A DNA stretch of 64,000 bases. Origin: Macrobrachium rosenbergii (Eukaryota > Arthropoda > Malacostraca > Decapoda > Palaemonidae). The notes under the pieces are model-generated. The model ran no database searches. It saw nothing but the letters and a program-made list of their open reading frames with translations, and was not told where the DNA came from. Of this stretch, positions 41,793-55,008 are shown one piece after another. A program made the position numbers and the translations under genes. The stretch is taken from assembly GCF_040412425.1 (NCBI RefSeq), contig NC_089795.1, positions 79,094,663 through 79,158,662 on the forward strand, read 5' to 3'. How positions within the stretch are numbered: position 1 is the stretch's first letter; each line of letters starts with the position of its first letter.

Positions 41793-44637
41793 TTAAATAA
41801 CTTGCAGCTCGTTAAGTGAATCTGCTTCCATTACGATTGCAGCCAGTCTGTTTATTTTGTTCTCTTGGGTATCATCTTTAGGGAAGAGTGACAGATCGAA
41901 GTCGTCGATGTTTTTCCTGATGTCCTCCTTGAAGCAGGCGTCTGTTCTGACCTCTTTTTCGCATTTCATCGCCATCAGGAGGCGTTGGAGGTTGAGAGGG
42001 AGAGGAGACTTCAGCCTATCCAGCGGCATGCAGTACTGGAAGGAAAGCAGAGAATCAGAATGTGCAATGACCTTTGTAAACTTGCCTTGATTTGATGCTA
42101 GATTCGCTTCTGCTGTTGTTACATAAGTCTCGAAACCTATAATTATATTAGATGACAGTTTCGAAAAACAGTAAATGGCGAAAGTCTGATTTTTGTTTTT
42201 CTTAGTTATGGTGTTAAATGAATCACCAGTTACAAAGTATAACTCGATTTTCACTCACAGTCAAATCCCTGCAGTAATAAATGCCGTCAGCGAGATCCTT
42301 CTTCAGCTCTTTGCTGATTGGCGCATGCTGGAATTGTGTGACGTAGTGTTCGACATCCAGGTTCAGGTATTCGTCAATCTGAAAGAAAAAATAAAAAAAT
42401 AAACGAGCTTTAAATGGGACAGAACACAGCCTGTCATTCAAATGGGAGGGGCAAGGGCGGTAGTTCAATTGTACGGGAAGTATTAGAGAGAAAAATTATT
42501 AAAATAGGATCAAAAGAATGAGGCAGACCCATTGCTATTGTCTCAGCTTAAAAGAACGGGGGGAAGACATCTTGCTATTCAGTTTGTCCCCGTTTAAAAG
42601 TTTTGTTCAAGATTTTTACAACGATTTAGGTAATATGGAGATAACGGAAGTGATTGGTATTAGTTCGAAAAGATAAATGAAATGTATTGATGCCAGAACA
42701 CGAGAAATTTACGGTAGATTACTTACGTCAAAATCCACGCAGATAGGTATAGATTGCCTTTATGCAAACCCCCCCCCACCTCTTCTTTTTCAAGTTTTCA
42801 TCATCAGTTTTAATAGGAAAAAAAAGTTTATTACTCAAAACATTTTTCAGCTCCAGATTTTAAAGAGAATCAGACCAGTAACTTACAAGTCCAATTTGGT
42901 TGAGGACGCAGGTGTAGTTACTGAGAGATGCGGTGATTTTGTTAACCGCATCCAGGAGGTAATATTTATCGAAGAAAGGTTTCTTTGGTGGGGGCACTGT
43001 CACTGCTGAGGGTGTAGATGCCTTAGAGGCTTCAGAGTCCCGTTTCTGTAAGGTAGGTGTTTTTTTTTTATTAAATTAAGTTTCTTCATGGACTAAGCTC
43101 TCTTGAAAATTGAATAGCTGGAATTTGGACTTTACATAAGGGTAGTCAGTGTTTTAAACAATTTCTGACAATACTGCCTGTTGCAGTAACTAATAATTCT
43201 CAGCCATTTTTAAACTATTGTATGAGTGTTTTGACAATACAATGTATGAAGTTTTAAGATTGTATTTCTAGATAATTGAGGTAAGCGTAATACGATTGCA
43301 TCCTCTGTAAGGTTTATTATGCAAAACTGAATACGGTTACAAAGCTTACAATTTTAAAAGTATTTTGATATTTGTGTTAATGAAAGTCCCTTTTATTTCA
43401 AACCAGTGACATCTCCATTTGTCTTTCTTCAAAAGAAAACTTTTTATTTTATTAGATTATTCGGACACATGCAAATAAACGCAATTAAATTTCCTTACCT
43501 TCACGTAGTGGTACTGAGGAACCCCCTGTGGTATCGGTCGATGTTGTTGGTATGTTGGTGGTACACTGGGGTATTGTGGGAAATTTAGGGGTACTTGGGG
43601 GTACTGAGGATAAGCTTGTGGCACACCGTATCCTATGTTATTGGTAGGAGGTGGGATGTAATGGGGATATCCCTGAAATTAGAATGGGACTTAGAATATT
43701 GTAGAATTAACTCACCAAGAAATGGATGTATTTTTAGATTCACTTGGAATAACTCAACGTTGAAAATATTCGTTTCATCTAACATTACTATGAATTTACT
43801 TTCAAAATAAAATATTAAGGTTATTTAAAGCAATAAATATGTAAGTGGCTAATTATAAGTGGTTCTGTAGGGTCCTTTTTCTGAAATGACTGTAATTGAT
43901 AAATGTTACTGAACTACTTTGGTAAATTTTTATTAATTTTTTTTTCGGGAAAATAACAGAGTAAACTTACGGGTTGATGTCCAAAGGGTGGGTAACCGAT
44001 GCTCCCCAAACTGGACACCGGAAGTTGCTGGCACTCTTTCTGAGCGGCGCTAACTAGTGCCAGATAGTTGTAGTACACTTCTTCCCCGAAGCAGTTTGCC
44101 ATGACCTGGTGAGGAATTTTGAGCATTTTGAATTTCATTTTATTAAAAAGAAATTCCATCGAATGCTAATAAAATGAGATATGATAGCTAATAGGTTTCG
44201 AAAAAGGTTATAAGTGAAGGAAAGTACAATAGAAATTAACTAGTTGGGCTTATTACATTGTTGATTTGAAACCTCCTCCTCCAAAAAATGTGTATTTATC
44301 ATATTTGGATGTGGATTAGTAACATATTCATTGCTATATAATATGAGAACCACTGACTCTGAACTAATATGCACTACAGTAACCTTGAATAATGTAACTT
44401 ATTTCTGAGAGTTAACGAATATTCACTCAAAATCAGAAAGAATATAATGATCCCTTAGTGTCTTATGTGACTAGAAGGAAGATTGGTTGATTCAGCTAAT
44501 ACTAACATCATCTCGTCATACTGTCCTGTCAGTACTGTGGCACGGACACTTACTTTTGTGAATGTGTACTTCTCAAAAAAATCGTTTTGGCCCAAGGCGA
44601 AAGCCGCCAGTGGTAGCAGAATCACGGCTCGATACAT
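41793..44637 (-). CDS. Gene B: secreted paralog with short linker (304 aa, 6 coding exons)
   Basis: Coding exons are 44637-44554, 44105-43971, 43672-43499, 43045-42887, 42378-42259 and 42035-41793 (stop included). All junctions are AG/GT and phase 0. Exon sizes equal those of gene A for exons 3, 6 and 7 (45, 40 and 80 codons). The signal peptide is residues 1-17 (MYRAVILLPLAAFALGQ). Residues 29-73 hold Cys33 and Cys53. Residues 74-131 are a linker rich in Tyr, Pro and Gln (YPQY-type units). KKR lies at 131-133. The spacer 134-153 is Ser/Thr/Pro-rich. The conserved C-terminal module starts at PFFDKYYLLD (154), with NYT at 174 and Cys177, 220, 226, 249 and 258. This is the shortest copy and lacks the repeat expansions of A and C, so it may be closest to the ancestral form (inference). 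The codons look clean, with no breaks, which suggests an intact gene. Function unknown. Confidence 0.86.
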
Positions 44638-45177
44638 ATTGCCTGTAAAAGAAAAGGAAGAAAGTAGAGAATATATTGACAGTATCCCACATTACGTTGG
44701 CTGTATAATTTATGGCGATGAAATGCGTGTCTTAGGTTAGAGAGCGTTGAGTTGTATGATGAGAACCTGATTTGGATATACTTAATCTTTGCAATCCTTG
44801 ATCCTTAAACGCTTTGATTCACTTTGCATTTTAAAGCGAAATACTTGTAACGCGCACCTTTTCTGCCAGCTGGAATAACACACTCATTCGTATTACCACC
44901 ATCATGCGAGGAAACAGTTGCAAAACAACGCGATATATTCTCACACTCAAATTACGATCTCGGCGAACTATCAAACGCTGAAATACGAAAATCACTCAAG
45001 CGACGAAAACTACAGATCCACAAAGGACCGACGTCAAAATATGAATACATCGAGGACAAAAAAAAAAAAAAAAAGTCATATCGGCAAAGGGCGGCTTCAT
45101 CAAAGAGCGAAACGCTCACCGGGACAAAATGCTTCGATATTTCGATTCGTTTCCTTTCAACACTGTCGTTCTCTTAC

Positions 45178-45211
45178 CGTCTATCCGATGTGCTGCTGGA
45201 CAATTTGTGAC
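45178..45211 (-). other. Gene B non-coding first exon (5' UTR)
   Basis: The donor GTAAGAG lies directly below 45178. The partner acceptor TTTTACAG ends at 44643, five bases before the ATG of gene B. The sequence aligns loosely with the first exons of A and C. The 5' limit is inferred from TATA spacing. Confidence 0.6.
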
Positions 45212-45305
45212 ACCAGGAGAGAGCCTCTTATTGCCTTTTATATACGCGTCCGTGCACGCTGACTTGGCTGTCCCACCCACCTGACAAAGACCTTGTCCAA
45301 GGGCG
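45205..45305 (-). promoter_or_regulatory. Gene B core promoter: TATA box plus shared upstream element
   Basis: Minus-strand TATAAAAG lies at 45242-45235. The shared element GTCCAAGGGCG (plus strand) lies at 45295-45305, 53 bp upstream of the TATA box. A plus-strand CCCACCCACCTGACAAAG block between them is closely matched upstream of gene C. Confidence 0.72.
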
Positions 45306-45368
45306 CTTTTAAATGATTTGAGATTGGAGGTTTATTTTGATGCTGTTATGAGTTGCTTGAGAATTGTG

Positions 45369-45689
<321 letters not shown>

Positions 45690-45879
45690 AGGATACCTGG
45701 AAAAGTTTTGGAAGTTACAAGAGCCGGATTAAGAAGTACAATATTGAATGTATGAAGGGGTGGTTGAACCATCTCTCCATATGGAAGTGAAGTGTAGATG
45801 TCAAAAGTGAAAATAATAAAGATTGATAAGAACAGGAATAGACCGTTAAGAAAAAGATATGGTGAAAAGATTAACTGTA

Positions 45880-46110
45880 AGTGAAAGGTCGATCAGAGTG
45901 TTTTGAGATGATCTGGTCGTTTGGAGAGCATGAAGGGCGAAATATAACAATTTTGAAGTTTTAAGGGGCAGGAGGACAGAGGGATAGAGTAAGCATAGAT
46001 TAGATAGGGCAGATAAGGTGGTACGGAACGGCCTTGGTACCCAGGGAACTCGAGAGTGCTTGTGTAATAAAGGTGAGTGGCGCATTGTATTGGAGACATA
46101 GACGTGCTGC
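45880..46110 (+). pseudogene. Decayed LINE reverse-transcriptase tail
   Basis: One frame reads DQSVLR-stop-SGRLESMK, matching the 'VLRWxGHVERM' segment common at the C-terminus of crustacean LINE polyproteins. After a shift, another frame reads HRLDRADKVVRN and RECLCNKGEWRIV, matching the 'ARxRxEWR' end of the same domain. Stops and frameshifts make it non-functional. Confidence 0.5.
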
Positions 46111-46173
46111 TGGTGAAGCAGAGGAGATACATCCTTGATTCTGCACCTAGTTTAAGGGAGGGCGAGGCAGCGA

Positions 46174-46179
<6 letters not shown>

Positions 46180-46239
<60 letters not shown>

Positions 46240-46429
46240 GCTACTTCCCTATTAGGAGGAACAGCTTTTTGCAGATCATTTCCCTGGTATAAGAGCGGAA
46301 GCGCTCGCCTTCCTCGCACACATTAGAGCCAATTGTTACTTCCAACCCGCTTATTTAAATCTGTGATATTGAGTGATTTATTTGACTCCTCCTTTCAGCA
46401 GCGTGCTTGGTTTTTGTTAAATGTTTTCA

Positions 46430-46490
<61 letters not shown>
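46180..46490. repeat. (CT)n followed by (GA)n about 200 bp on
   Basis: (CT) at 46180-46236 and (GA) at 46434-46490; being complementary they could form a long-range hairpin. Confidence 0.95.
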
Positions 46491-46493
<3 letters not shown>

Positions 46494-46852
46494 TTTTTCT
46501 CAAAGATTACGAATTTTTTTCGCTGAAAAAAAAAAAGTTTATTGCACTTTGTTTAACATTTTAGGGGGTTGTCGTACATATTCCCTCCTAGTTGAGAAAG
46601 AAAAAGAGAAGAGACTCGGTTCGAAACTGTGTGCGGTGATAAAATAATTCTTTTATATTTTCTAGATTCAGGGTTGTCGGTTTGCAGTGTCCTTGTCCTT
46701 AATCATATTTTCCTCATGTGGCCTTTTGGATAAATGTTCTTAAAAGTTTTGTTGTAAGTTCGTTATGTGAGGACATTTTCTTCCGAATAGAATATAAAAG
46801 GACTTTATTGGATTTTGATGAGCTTATGATTATATTGCTTCCTCCCCCTCCC

Positions 46853-46855
<3 letters not shown>

Positions 46856-46918
<63 letters not shown>
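46856..46918. repeat. (CT)n microsatellite
   Basis: About 30 CT units after CCCCCTCCCCC. Confidence 0.95.
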
Positions 46919-46922
<4 letters not shown>

Positions 46923-47497
46923 CATGGTATTTTAAATCGGATAACAGTACTTCTACGCAGAATAGGTAATATATTTACTACGTTTAACGGCTTACCATTT
47001 TCCAGGAAGATTAAGCTTTCGTATTAAACAGTACATATCTCTTCATAATCATGGCCTCTTTAACTCACAACCTCCAAAGGGGTATCTGTTAATAAGATAA
47101 GCCCCAAAAAAGTCGAGTCATTATCATCCTCTCGTGAAACATCATCATATTAAGATAATCCTAATTAGCCTCTAATGAGCAGTTTTTATAGGCTCGCTCA
47201 TCGCATCATAAATTTAATCTTCCATTTATAAATACATCACAATTTAATCTTCCATTTATAAATACATCCCAGTGCATTTGAATGCTAAAATCTTAGTAAT
47301 AGCCTTTTCCACCGTGGCCTGTTCGAACATCCACATAAATTATTACACTGCTTCAAAAGAATGAAGAGATATACTTTACAGTTGGTATTCAAGTGGCTAA
47401 TCTAGTCCTTCCTTTGCTCACCTGCAAATGATGTCATCAACAAAGAAGATATGTATATTAGTATGAATTTTATTCCTTAGTGTGGTTTAGCACACAC

Positions 47498-47499
<2 letters not shown>

Positions 47500-47531
<32 letters not shown>

Positions 47532-47540
47532 ACAGTATAA

Positions 47541-47580
<40 letters not shown>

Positions 47581-47659
47581 CTATATAATGTGTGTAAATA
47601 TATGTATATATATACATATATGTATATATAAATATATATATACATATATATGTATATAT

Positions 47660-47746
<87 letters not shown>
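47500..47746. repeat. Compound (TA)n and (CA)n microsatellite
   Basis: TA blocks, a (CA)18-type run at 47665-47700, then (TA)n. Confidence 0.95.
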
Positions 47747-47751
<5 letters not shown>

Positions 47752-48860
47752 AATACCTGTTCTGAGGCAATAGGATTCCTAAACCATTAGTATAATAGTA
47801 AATGCCTCTGGTATTGAAGTTTTTTTAAAAGCTGTGATTATATTTTATTTTTCCCGTTATTATTTACACTGTCATTTAAAGAAAGGCCGCAAGATTGCAC
47901 ACGGATGCATGGTCATTGTAACAAGTATGATATGCAATGCTTTTGTGTTTCCCCTGGTCAGTTCTGTCGATATGTTTGAGTTTGGTTACTTATTCTTACT
48001 GCTTTATCACTTTATAATCTGTTTGTGATATGTTTGGTTGATGCATTATTGATATCATTCTCTGAATCATGTACTCATGCCGTTGCCAAGCCCGTACATC
48101 AAAACTTAGTGGTCTACCGCAAATGGCTGTAAATAATGATATAGCCTGAAATGCAATGCCCTTTACTTTTGTTCGAAGTAACACTTTCAGCCTCTCAGGT
48201 TTTGAAGATTACTGATGAAAAAGCTTATAGGAGTTCAATTTTCTTTGTGATTTTTTTTCGCGATCTTCGTCAAGTTCTTAGTATTTTAGATTTTCTAATA
48301 ATTCGGACAGAAATCAGATGGCTTTCAGCTGATCTGGAATTAACATAAAAATAAAAAAGAAAAAGTTTTTGCAAATATTAATTTGTTCAGGATTTGTTTT
48401 AAGGTTTTTTCCTTGGTGCTTTGCTTAGAATTACGAATAGATCGTATAATATTTACAGCTGTGCGAATGTTTATCATAAATTAGTATGCTATATATTTTT
48501 GCATTCATTTACACATGCGTGTTCATTTCTACTTATGATGTAAATTAAGATTATACATATACATATATTATCAGATGTACATATATTATCAAATCTTTTT
48601 GGATTGTTATGTATTCATTAGTCTAATTTTGCATCATATGCATTCATTGTATAATGATTTAAGCAGTACGTTCTTATTATTTATAATTTTTGTATTAACC
48701 ATTCTCGCTTTCAATCATTACGTATGGTCTCCAGTCCCGTCGGCCTTTGTAGAACAATTTACCGTTATTCTAAATTAAAGTAAACGCACGCAATAAAATG
48801 ATCGTTAAAAAAAAAATTTTTACTGCTGTTGTAAATCAAATTTCTGAATAAAGTGGTTAA

Positions 48861-49002
48861 TGACCATCGGAGTATTTCCGGAAAACCTGACGCGTGACCA
48901 TTAAATTGGAGTCGATGGAATCTGTGTGACGTGGAAGATTATTGGGGTGATATAAATAGTGCCTTATCCGCCACGCGTTCCTGGTTTTCCCTGATGGTCA
49001 TC
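48861..49002. repeat. Imperfect inverted repeat, about 35-bp arms
   Basis: TGACCATCGG...GGAAAACCTGACGCGTG at the left pairs with CACGCGTTCCTGGTTTTCCC...GATGGTCA at the right, around a 70-bp spacer holding TATAAATAG. Confidence 0.6.
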
Positions 49003-50031
49003 ATCTGCTTTGTGGGGCTAAGCACGACCTTGAGACTCGTAAACGTTGCTTAGTAGTACGGTACTACAGTCTAAGAGTTCGTTGTTCATTATTTAGCCCC
49101 AGGGAAATAAAGGATGTGATTGATGGCGTTCGTTCTGGTTGCTTGTTCGGAATGGAAATTTTGGGGAGTGAAACGTTGCATAATGCGCTGTTGTGATTGT
49201 CCATCAGTTTGGTCATAATATATCGCGTTATTCGTTCGAGTAACGTGTTCAGATAGGAAATAGGTGAATAAGATATTGGTTTTCGTTCTGGTAAAAGACT
49301 AAAAAGGATTTTTTTTTAGAATTGAAATGGGATAATTTTTATTAATTTTTCTCACTGAAATTCAAAGAGCAGTTTTACTTCTCATTTTCCCTTCTTTAAC
49401 ATGTGATGCCTTTTATGTATTGAGCTAAAACAGTGAAACTGGAACAACAACTAAATATTTTTAAAAATTAATCGTTTGAGCTAACATCGTCATCACGCTC
49501 ACCTTGAATTTTCCGATTTTCCCTAGCGTCCACAACTAGCGATTACAGAAAATGAATTATAAGAATAAGAAAATCCTTTTTTTTTTACACGCTACCATAA
49601 ATTATAATTTCTTTCACTCCGTTTGTGCCATAGTGGATAGCGCGCACCCTAATTTTCTAGACCTTGCATCTCCCTCCTCGCCTTGAAATCTACACAATTA
49701 CGAATCCGATGAATGATAATTTGATCCATGCTTTGTTTATCTCATCGATGATTAGGATCAGGTAGACGCCCTAAAAGAATTCTTCAAGGAGAAGAGGAAA
49801 TGGGAATCCGGATTAAAAAAAAAAATTGAGATATTCTCTTGCGTTACTAAGTAGCAGTGATTCGCGTCAATTGAGCACTGGTTTGCGCTAGATCATTGTA
49901 CTTCGCAGGTGCGCTTTAGGTGTGCGTGTGTGTGCTTGTGTCAGTACGGTCTGTTCATCTAATAGTGACAAAACACACATTATTTGCGATACATTACTCT
50001 GATGCAATTCATTTGTGTTTGATTTAACGCT

Positions 50032-50039
<8 letters not shown>

Positions 50040-50102
<63 letters not shown>

Positions 50103-50182
50103 GTTCGTTTATCCAATAATGACCAAAGGCAAATTGTTTGTGAAACGTTGCTGTGATGCGAATAATTTGTATTTTACATTGA

Positions 50183-50240
<58 letters not shown>
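50040..50240. repeat. Duplicated block carrying two (CT)n tracts
   Basis: CT tracts at 50038-50099 and 50187-50239. The unique sequence before each is similar (GTTCATCTAATAGTGACAAA / GTTTATCCAATAATGACCAAA), so the unit of about 150 bp is tandemly duplicated. Confidence 0.85.
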
Positions 50241-50242
<2 letters not shown>

Positions 50243-50689
50243 ATATCGTTGAAGGTCGATAATATGTTGTTTTATGCAACGGTATTTGTTCTTAGCGGTA
50301 GAGCTTTTAGTGTTATTAATATCCTTACATGCATCGACATTAACAGGGAAATTAAGCTTGCCTTTCGGTTAATATCCTACCTAAATTATATTTTCTTTAT
50401 TTTGTATAGATCATTTTATGGCAAGAAAAGTTTGGTGTGCAATAACACTCTTATATTGCAATATATTTTCACTAGAAGGTACTGTAGAGTACAAATCTGA
50501 GCCAGAGATGTCGGGTATCTTTCTGCAGACCGAAATACTTTGATGAAATCTCGTCGTTGCTTGTTTTGAGGTGCGAATTTCCCATCCCCAACACTAGCCA
50601 GCCATTCCACTTTCAGGATCATTGTCAGTAAAAGATTCAGTAGCAGTTCTTTGCTTCTGAAGATTCACTGCACTTGTGTCAGAGGTCCG

Positions 50690-50895
50690 GGTCGCAAATT
50701 CCTGAGATGTATGCCAGTATCGCACCAGTCCCGATTCTTTTTTTTGGGGGGGGGGCGGCCGCGCCATGCCCCTAGGTTAGGTTAGGTTAGGTTAGTATCT
50801 CTTTGGGTAGTTTTTAAGATATGGTCCTCGGTTACATCTCCGGTAAATACGTCCGGGTAAACTGTAAAACCTCCTTACCGTCGACCTCTTTATTG
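50690..50895. repeat. Dispersed repeat, copy 2, containing (TTAGG)4
   Basis: It shares GAGATGTATGC, ATCGCACCAGTCCCG, ATGCCCCTAGGT, GTTTTTAAGATATGG and CTCGGTTACATCTC with the 9.2 kb copy. Copy-specific features are a G/C-rich GGGGGGGGGCGGCCGCG stretch and the TTAGG run. Confidence 0.5.
50774..50795 (+). repeat. Interstitial (TTAGG)4 telomere-type repeat
   Basis: Four consecutive TTAGG units follow CCCTA. TTAGG is the ancestral arthropod telomere unit. The short length and embedding in a dispersed repeat argue against a true telomere. Confidence 0.8.
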
Positions 50896-51411
50896 CAGGT
50901 TCTCCGACAGAAAGATTATGTAACAGACATTGCGTAGGACATTAATGCCAGTCACGAAAGTTTACAATCATTTTCTTCGGGGAAATACTAAGATCGGGGC
51001 ATTTTGTAGGAAATCATGGTTTTTTTCTCGACACATACTTCTCTTTCTTGTTATACGATCAGAAATACTATCTTTATATATTAAACTGCACCTTAGTTGG
51101 CTCTCTCTCCGTCTCTCAGGAAACCGTATAAAATAAAAATTTTGTCCGCAGAAATAATCACACTTATACATATACGTATAACTTTATGTACTTTTATGAT
51201 GGATGTTGACACAGTTGTGTCCTTCATTTCTAGGCATTTTTTAGGGTGATAATTTTCAAGTTTATGTATAAGATTTATCTCAAAATTATTAGTTAACGAA
51301 TAAGAAAGATCTTGCGTTTGACCCAGCTTCTTTTTGTTTTCGCAAATTAACGTGTGTTGCACATAACAGGATCCTTAAGAATTTATGCAGAAGAATATAC
51401 CTTTATTTTGC

Positions 51412-51425
51412 ATATATATATATAC

Positions 51426-51514
<89 letters not shown>
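51412..51514. repeat. (TA)n microsatellite
   Basis: TA tract with ACTATATA and GTATATA breaks. Confidence 0.95.
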
Positions 51515-52108
51515 GCACATCAAAAATACTACCCATCTTATAACCATCCTTGTTTAATTTTTGTAAGTGTCTGTTTTCGTGACTGTTGAACCATTAACGT
51601 TGCACTCACTTGTTAATAAAGCAGCAAGTAACGATACCTTGCGATGAAACCCCGAAACTCCTCCGCCTGTGAGTCCTCCTAAAATTTTTCCACCTTGATG
51701 TCACACTTGAGGTTCTCTGAAGCATCGCATTGATAATTCGCCGTGATGTCAACTCCCAACATCAGGGAGGCCACGTCGCTGGTCCTTCGCCAACTCGCTA
51801 GGTTCTAGCATATCTTTCCGCAATATTCATGCTAAACTAATTTCTGGCGTCTGTTGCCCTAACTTAGTCTTGTATAATATCTGCAAGCCTCTCTTTACTC
51901 GTGTGTATTTATTGGCATAAGGAAAATTTGAACTGTTTTGTTAGTTGATGGTCATGTCTGTGGTTCACTAAATGAAGATTGCTATATTCCGAAAGTCTCC
52001 AGTCACAGGGTATTTATCTTTATTTCCCGCGTTTAATCCTATGCTGATAGGACTTGAGGTTACTTTACAACGTGAGTATTCAGTTGATATCATCGTAAAC
52101 CCATAGTT

Positions 52109-52381
52109 AGGGGTTACGCCGTGATTACACTTCACTTAAGGCTTTTTCCACCGTCCCTTTCGCCCCAGCTGCACCCTTTTCATTCCTTTAATTGTACCTC
52201 CGTTCATATTTTCTCTATTCCTTCTTACTTTCCAACCTCTCCTAACAGTTTGTTTCATAGTGCAACTGCGACGTTTTCCTCCTGTTACTCCTTGAAAACC
52301 TTGTTGCTCTCAGTTTCCCTTTCAGCGCCTAATGACCTCAAAGGTCTCAGCATTTGACCTTTGACTTAAGTTTTACAGTCC
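52109..52381 (+). mobile_element. Dispersed element family R1, copy 4 (diverged 5' end)
   Basis: GTGATTACACTTCACTTAAGG through TTTCAGCGCCTAATGACCTC to TTGACTTAAGTTTTACAG. The head is shortened compared with other copies. Confidence 0.7.
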
Positions 52382-52384
52382 ATG

Positions 52385-53378
52385 CTATACCATCGTAAGC
52401 TTCACCTTCAAAAACACTTTACGCTAAAGACGTGATTTACTTTTTCTTTGATAACTAATCTTAGTTCACAAATGAATCGAACGATGTTTAACAAAATCCA
52501 CCATTTAAATGGATGCTACGTCTATAAATTGTTGTTATATTTTTTGACTTGCATGTTGGTGAATAATAAGAAATGTAAGATACCCATTTAATTCTGAAAC
52601 CTTATTGAGACCCATTAACGCCGAGTTTGAGTAACGATCAGTTTTTTTTTTTTTTTCTACCTAATGCTCAAATCTATTCCAGTTAATGTCAAAATTATTA
52701 ACAGGATTTTTAGCCTTAAAAAACAAAGCCTTAATTCCCAAAAATGTTAGGAAATTCTCGGCTTTTCTGCTGCCCTTAGTATTCGTTTCCCACACTCCAA
52801 AATTAGAATACCATTACAGCTCAGCTAAGAGACTGCGTCTGTTAAATTTCTTGTTAGAGAGGCATAATGCCACATTCTGCAGATATCTAAGTGTTGTACG
52901 AAGAACATTGTCCAATGAAATGAAAGCTTCGGAGAAATGAATAGTTGTGACGGTTACAGTGGGTGGATAAAGTAAGTTTCGTTGATCAAGCAAAGTAAGT
53001 GCTGTGTACTAAATTCAGCCAGATGCAGAACATTTCAGTGATTTCAGCAAAATCTGGAGCATGTTGCAACAAACTATATTGATATACGAGTACCTACGTT
53101 GTAATGTAGTTATTTACACTGAACCGAACAAAGTTATGCAAACTGTATTCAAAATTAGTTATGTGGATTAACATATGTTTTTGAATGCATCCTCAATCAA
53201 AGCAAAACTTTGTTCGAACAAAGAGCACCGGATGGATTCGTAATCAGTCCGGCCAGAGCTGAAAGGGGACTATTGTAAATCGTGTTCAGTCGCCAAAAAA
53301 TGAAACAGGATTGCATTGCGTAACGAAACGGTTTATTCTGCTGGAAGTGTATATGAATTTGAAAGCTTGTTTAGAAAT

Positions 53379-53445
<67 letters not shown>

Positions 53446-54250
53446 TATTTCACGACGCAAGTTAGTGAAGCTTTTTAGCTTTAACAAAACCTTTTTTTCA
53501 ATATGTTTCGTATAATTTGACTTGACTGAACTATACTCAGATGGATTTAAGACATGACGGCGACCTGGGCTTAGTACCTTTGTCTCCATTAAGTGTATCG
53601 TTGAAGTACTCTATACTCCATCAATATTTTAAGTCGAACACCGTCTACAAAAGAAAGCATCCATTATTCAGTACTGGAAAAGCTCATGTTCTTTGCCTTT
53701 TTAAAAGGAAGGTACTTTTTAAGGACAGTCTTTTTTTTCCCCTTTTCGTTGAGATCGTCTCATGGTAACAAAAAAGAGCCTTGTTGTACATAATGTAAAT
53801 ATACTTATTGCAAACTGAAGTGGACTTGGAATGTCTTGAACTTTGTAAAAAAAAAAGAACATTTCCGTGAATTGTAAGCTATGTCACTGAATACCTTCAT
53901 TACGAAGGCAGTTCTTTTTATAAGGCGCAATATATTTTCAGTCTAATCGTAACGCGTGTATTATATAAAATGTGCTTGCGAGAGTTTGTCAGTTTACTTA
54001 GGTTATTGTTAACATTATAAACAATGGAATTTCCCCCTCCCCTGCATGGCTACATATACAGTATACTCTCACTACCAGTAAGCCTAATGTCGTTGAACTT
54101 GGTTGCGTGTATGTGTCAGTACGTGATGATTCATGATTTGTAATTGCCTCATATTTCATTTTAAATAATAATTTATTTTTTATGTCTTCAGCTTGTATGG
54201 CTGCATACATACATACACTACCAGTAGGCCTGGATGCGTTGTTCTCGTAT
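52385..54250. other. No gene recognised
   Basis: AT-rich, one (CT)n. A short frame at 52686-52940 has no supporting features. Confidence 0.5.
53382..53442. repeat. (CT)n microsatellite
   Basis: About 30 CT units. Confidence 0.95.
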
Positions 54251-54255
54251 ATATG

Positions 54256-54257
<2 letters not shown>

Positions 54258-54301
<44 letters not shown>
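54258..54301. repeat. (GT)n microsatellite
   Basis: About 21 GT units. Confidence 0.95.
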
Positions 54302-54334
54302 GTATCAGTATGTGATGAAGGTGAGGATAATAAG

Positions 54335-54488
54335 GGTAACATTGACCGCGGTCTTTCAAAAGAATCCTGGATATATCCGGGTCTTGGAAACGTTCGTCTC
54401 CCCGAAGAAATTGCACCAGTGATCGAGACACAAATCCCTCCTAGTGAGCTTTGCTTCTCTCCCTTTCTTAATAATAACGAAAGAACCG

Positions 54489-54490
<2 letters not shown>
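54335..54490 (+). repeat. Dispersed repeat pair R3, copy 1, ending in (CT)n
   Basis: GGTCTTTCAAAAGAATCCTG, CCGGGTCTTGG, CCCCGAAGAAAT and TAATAACGAAAGAACC align in order with 62445-62600. Both copies adjoin a long CT/GA microsatellite. Confidence 0.55.

Positions 54491-54538
<48 letters not shown>
54490..54538. repeat. (CT)n microsatellite
   Basis: About 24 CT units, adjoining R3 copy 1. Confidence 0.95.
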
Positions 54539-54542
<4 letters not shown>

Positions 54543-54890
54543 TTTTGGTTTCTCCTTTTCCTCTCCGCCGTCATCTGAAAGGTTGGCGGTGAATGTATTT
54601 GAGTGAGAGTTGGGATATCCAATTATCCGAAGACGGCTGTGAGGGTAGAAAAAAAAATAGAAATAAAAATTTGTTGGAAATCAAGCGAAAAATTATTTCT
54701 TGGGCAAAGAACTTAGAAAAATAGGTCTGTCATTGGTAATTATGTAACATTAAAGCAGATGAGCTTAAAGGAATGATTAGGTAAAACTTCATAATCAATG
54801 ACAGTAAATAGACCATTTTCTTGTAATATTATAGCGGTTACTTTTGAGATATTATTTACAGACAAAATCGAATAGTACAGCATGGGCTTA

Positions 54891-54891
<1 letters not shown>

Positions 54892-54961
<70 letters not shown>

Positions 54962-55008
54962 TGTATATGTGTATATATATACTGTATATATATATGTATA
55001 AATATATA
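54892..55008. repeat. (TA)n microsatellite
   Basis: TA tract ending in ACTGTATATGTGTATA repeats. Confidence 0.95.

Larger units (their letters stand above)
46920..52100. other. Spacer upstream of gene B, no gene recognised
   Basis: Holds microsatellites, a 31-bp direct duplication (AATTTAATCTTCCATTTATA) at 47210-47272, the inverted repeat at 48.9 kb and the TTAGG-bearing repeat at 50.7 kb. Confidence 0.5.

Noticed and set aside
41857..42090. Plus-strand frame opposite the gene B last exon
   Set aside because: Antisense shadow; the minus frame is conserved in three paralogs.
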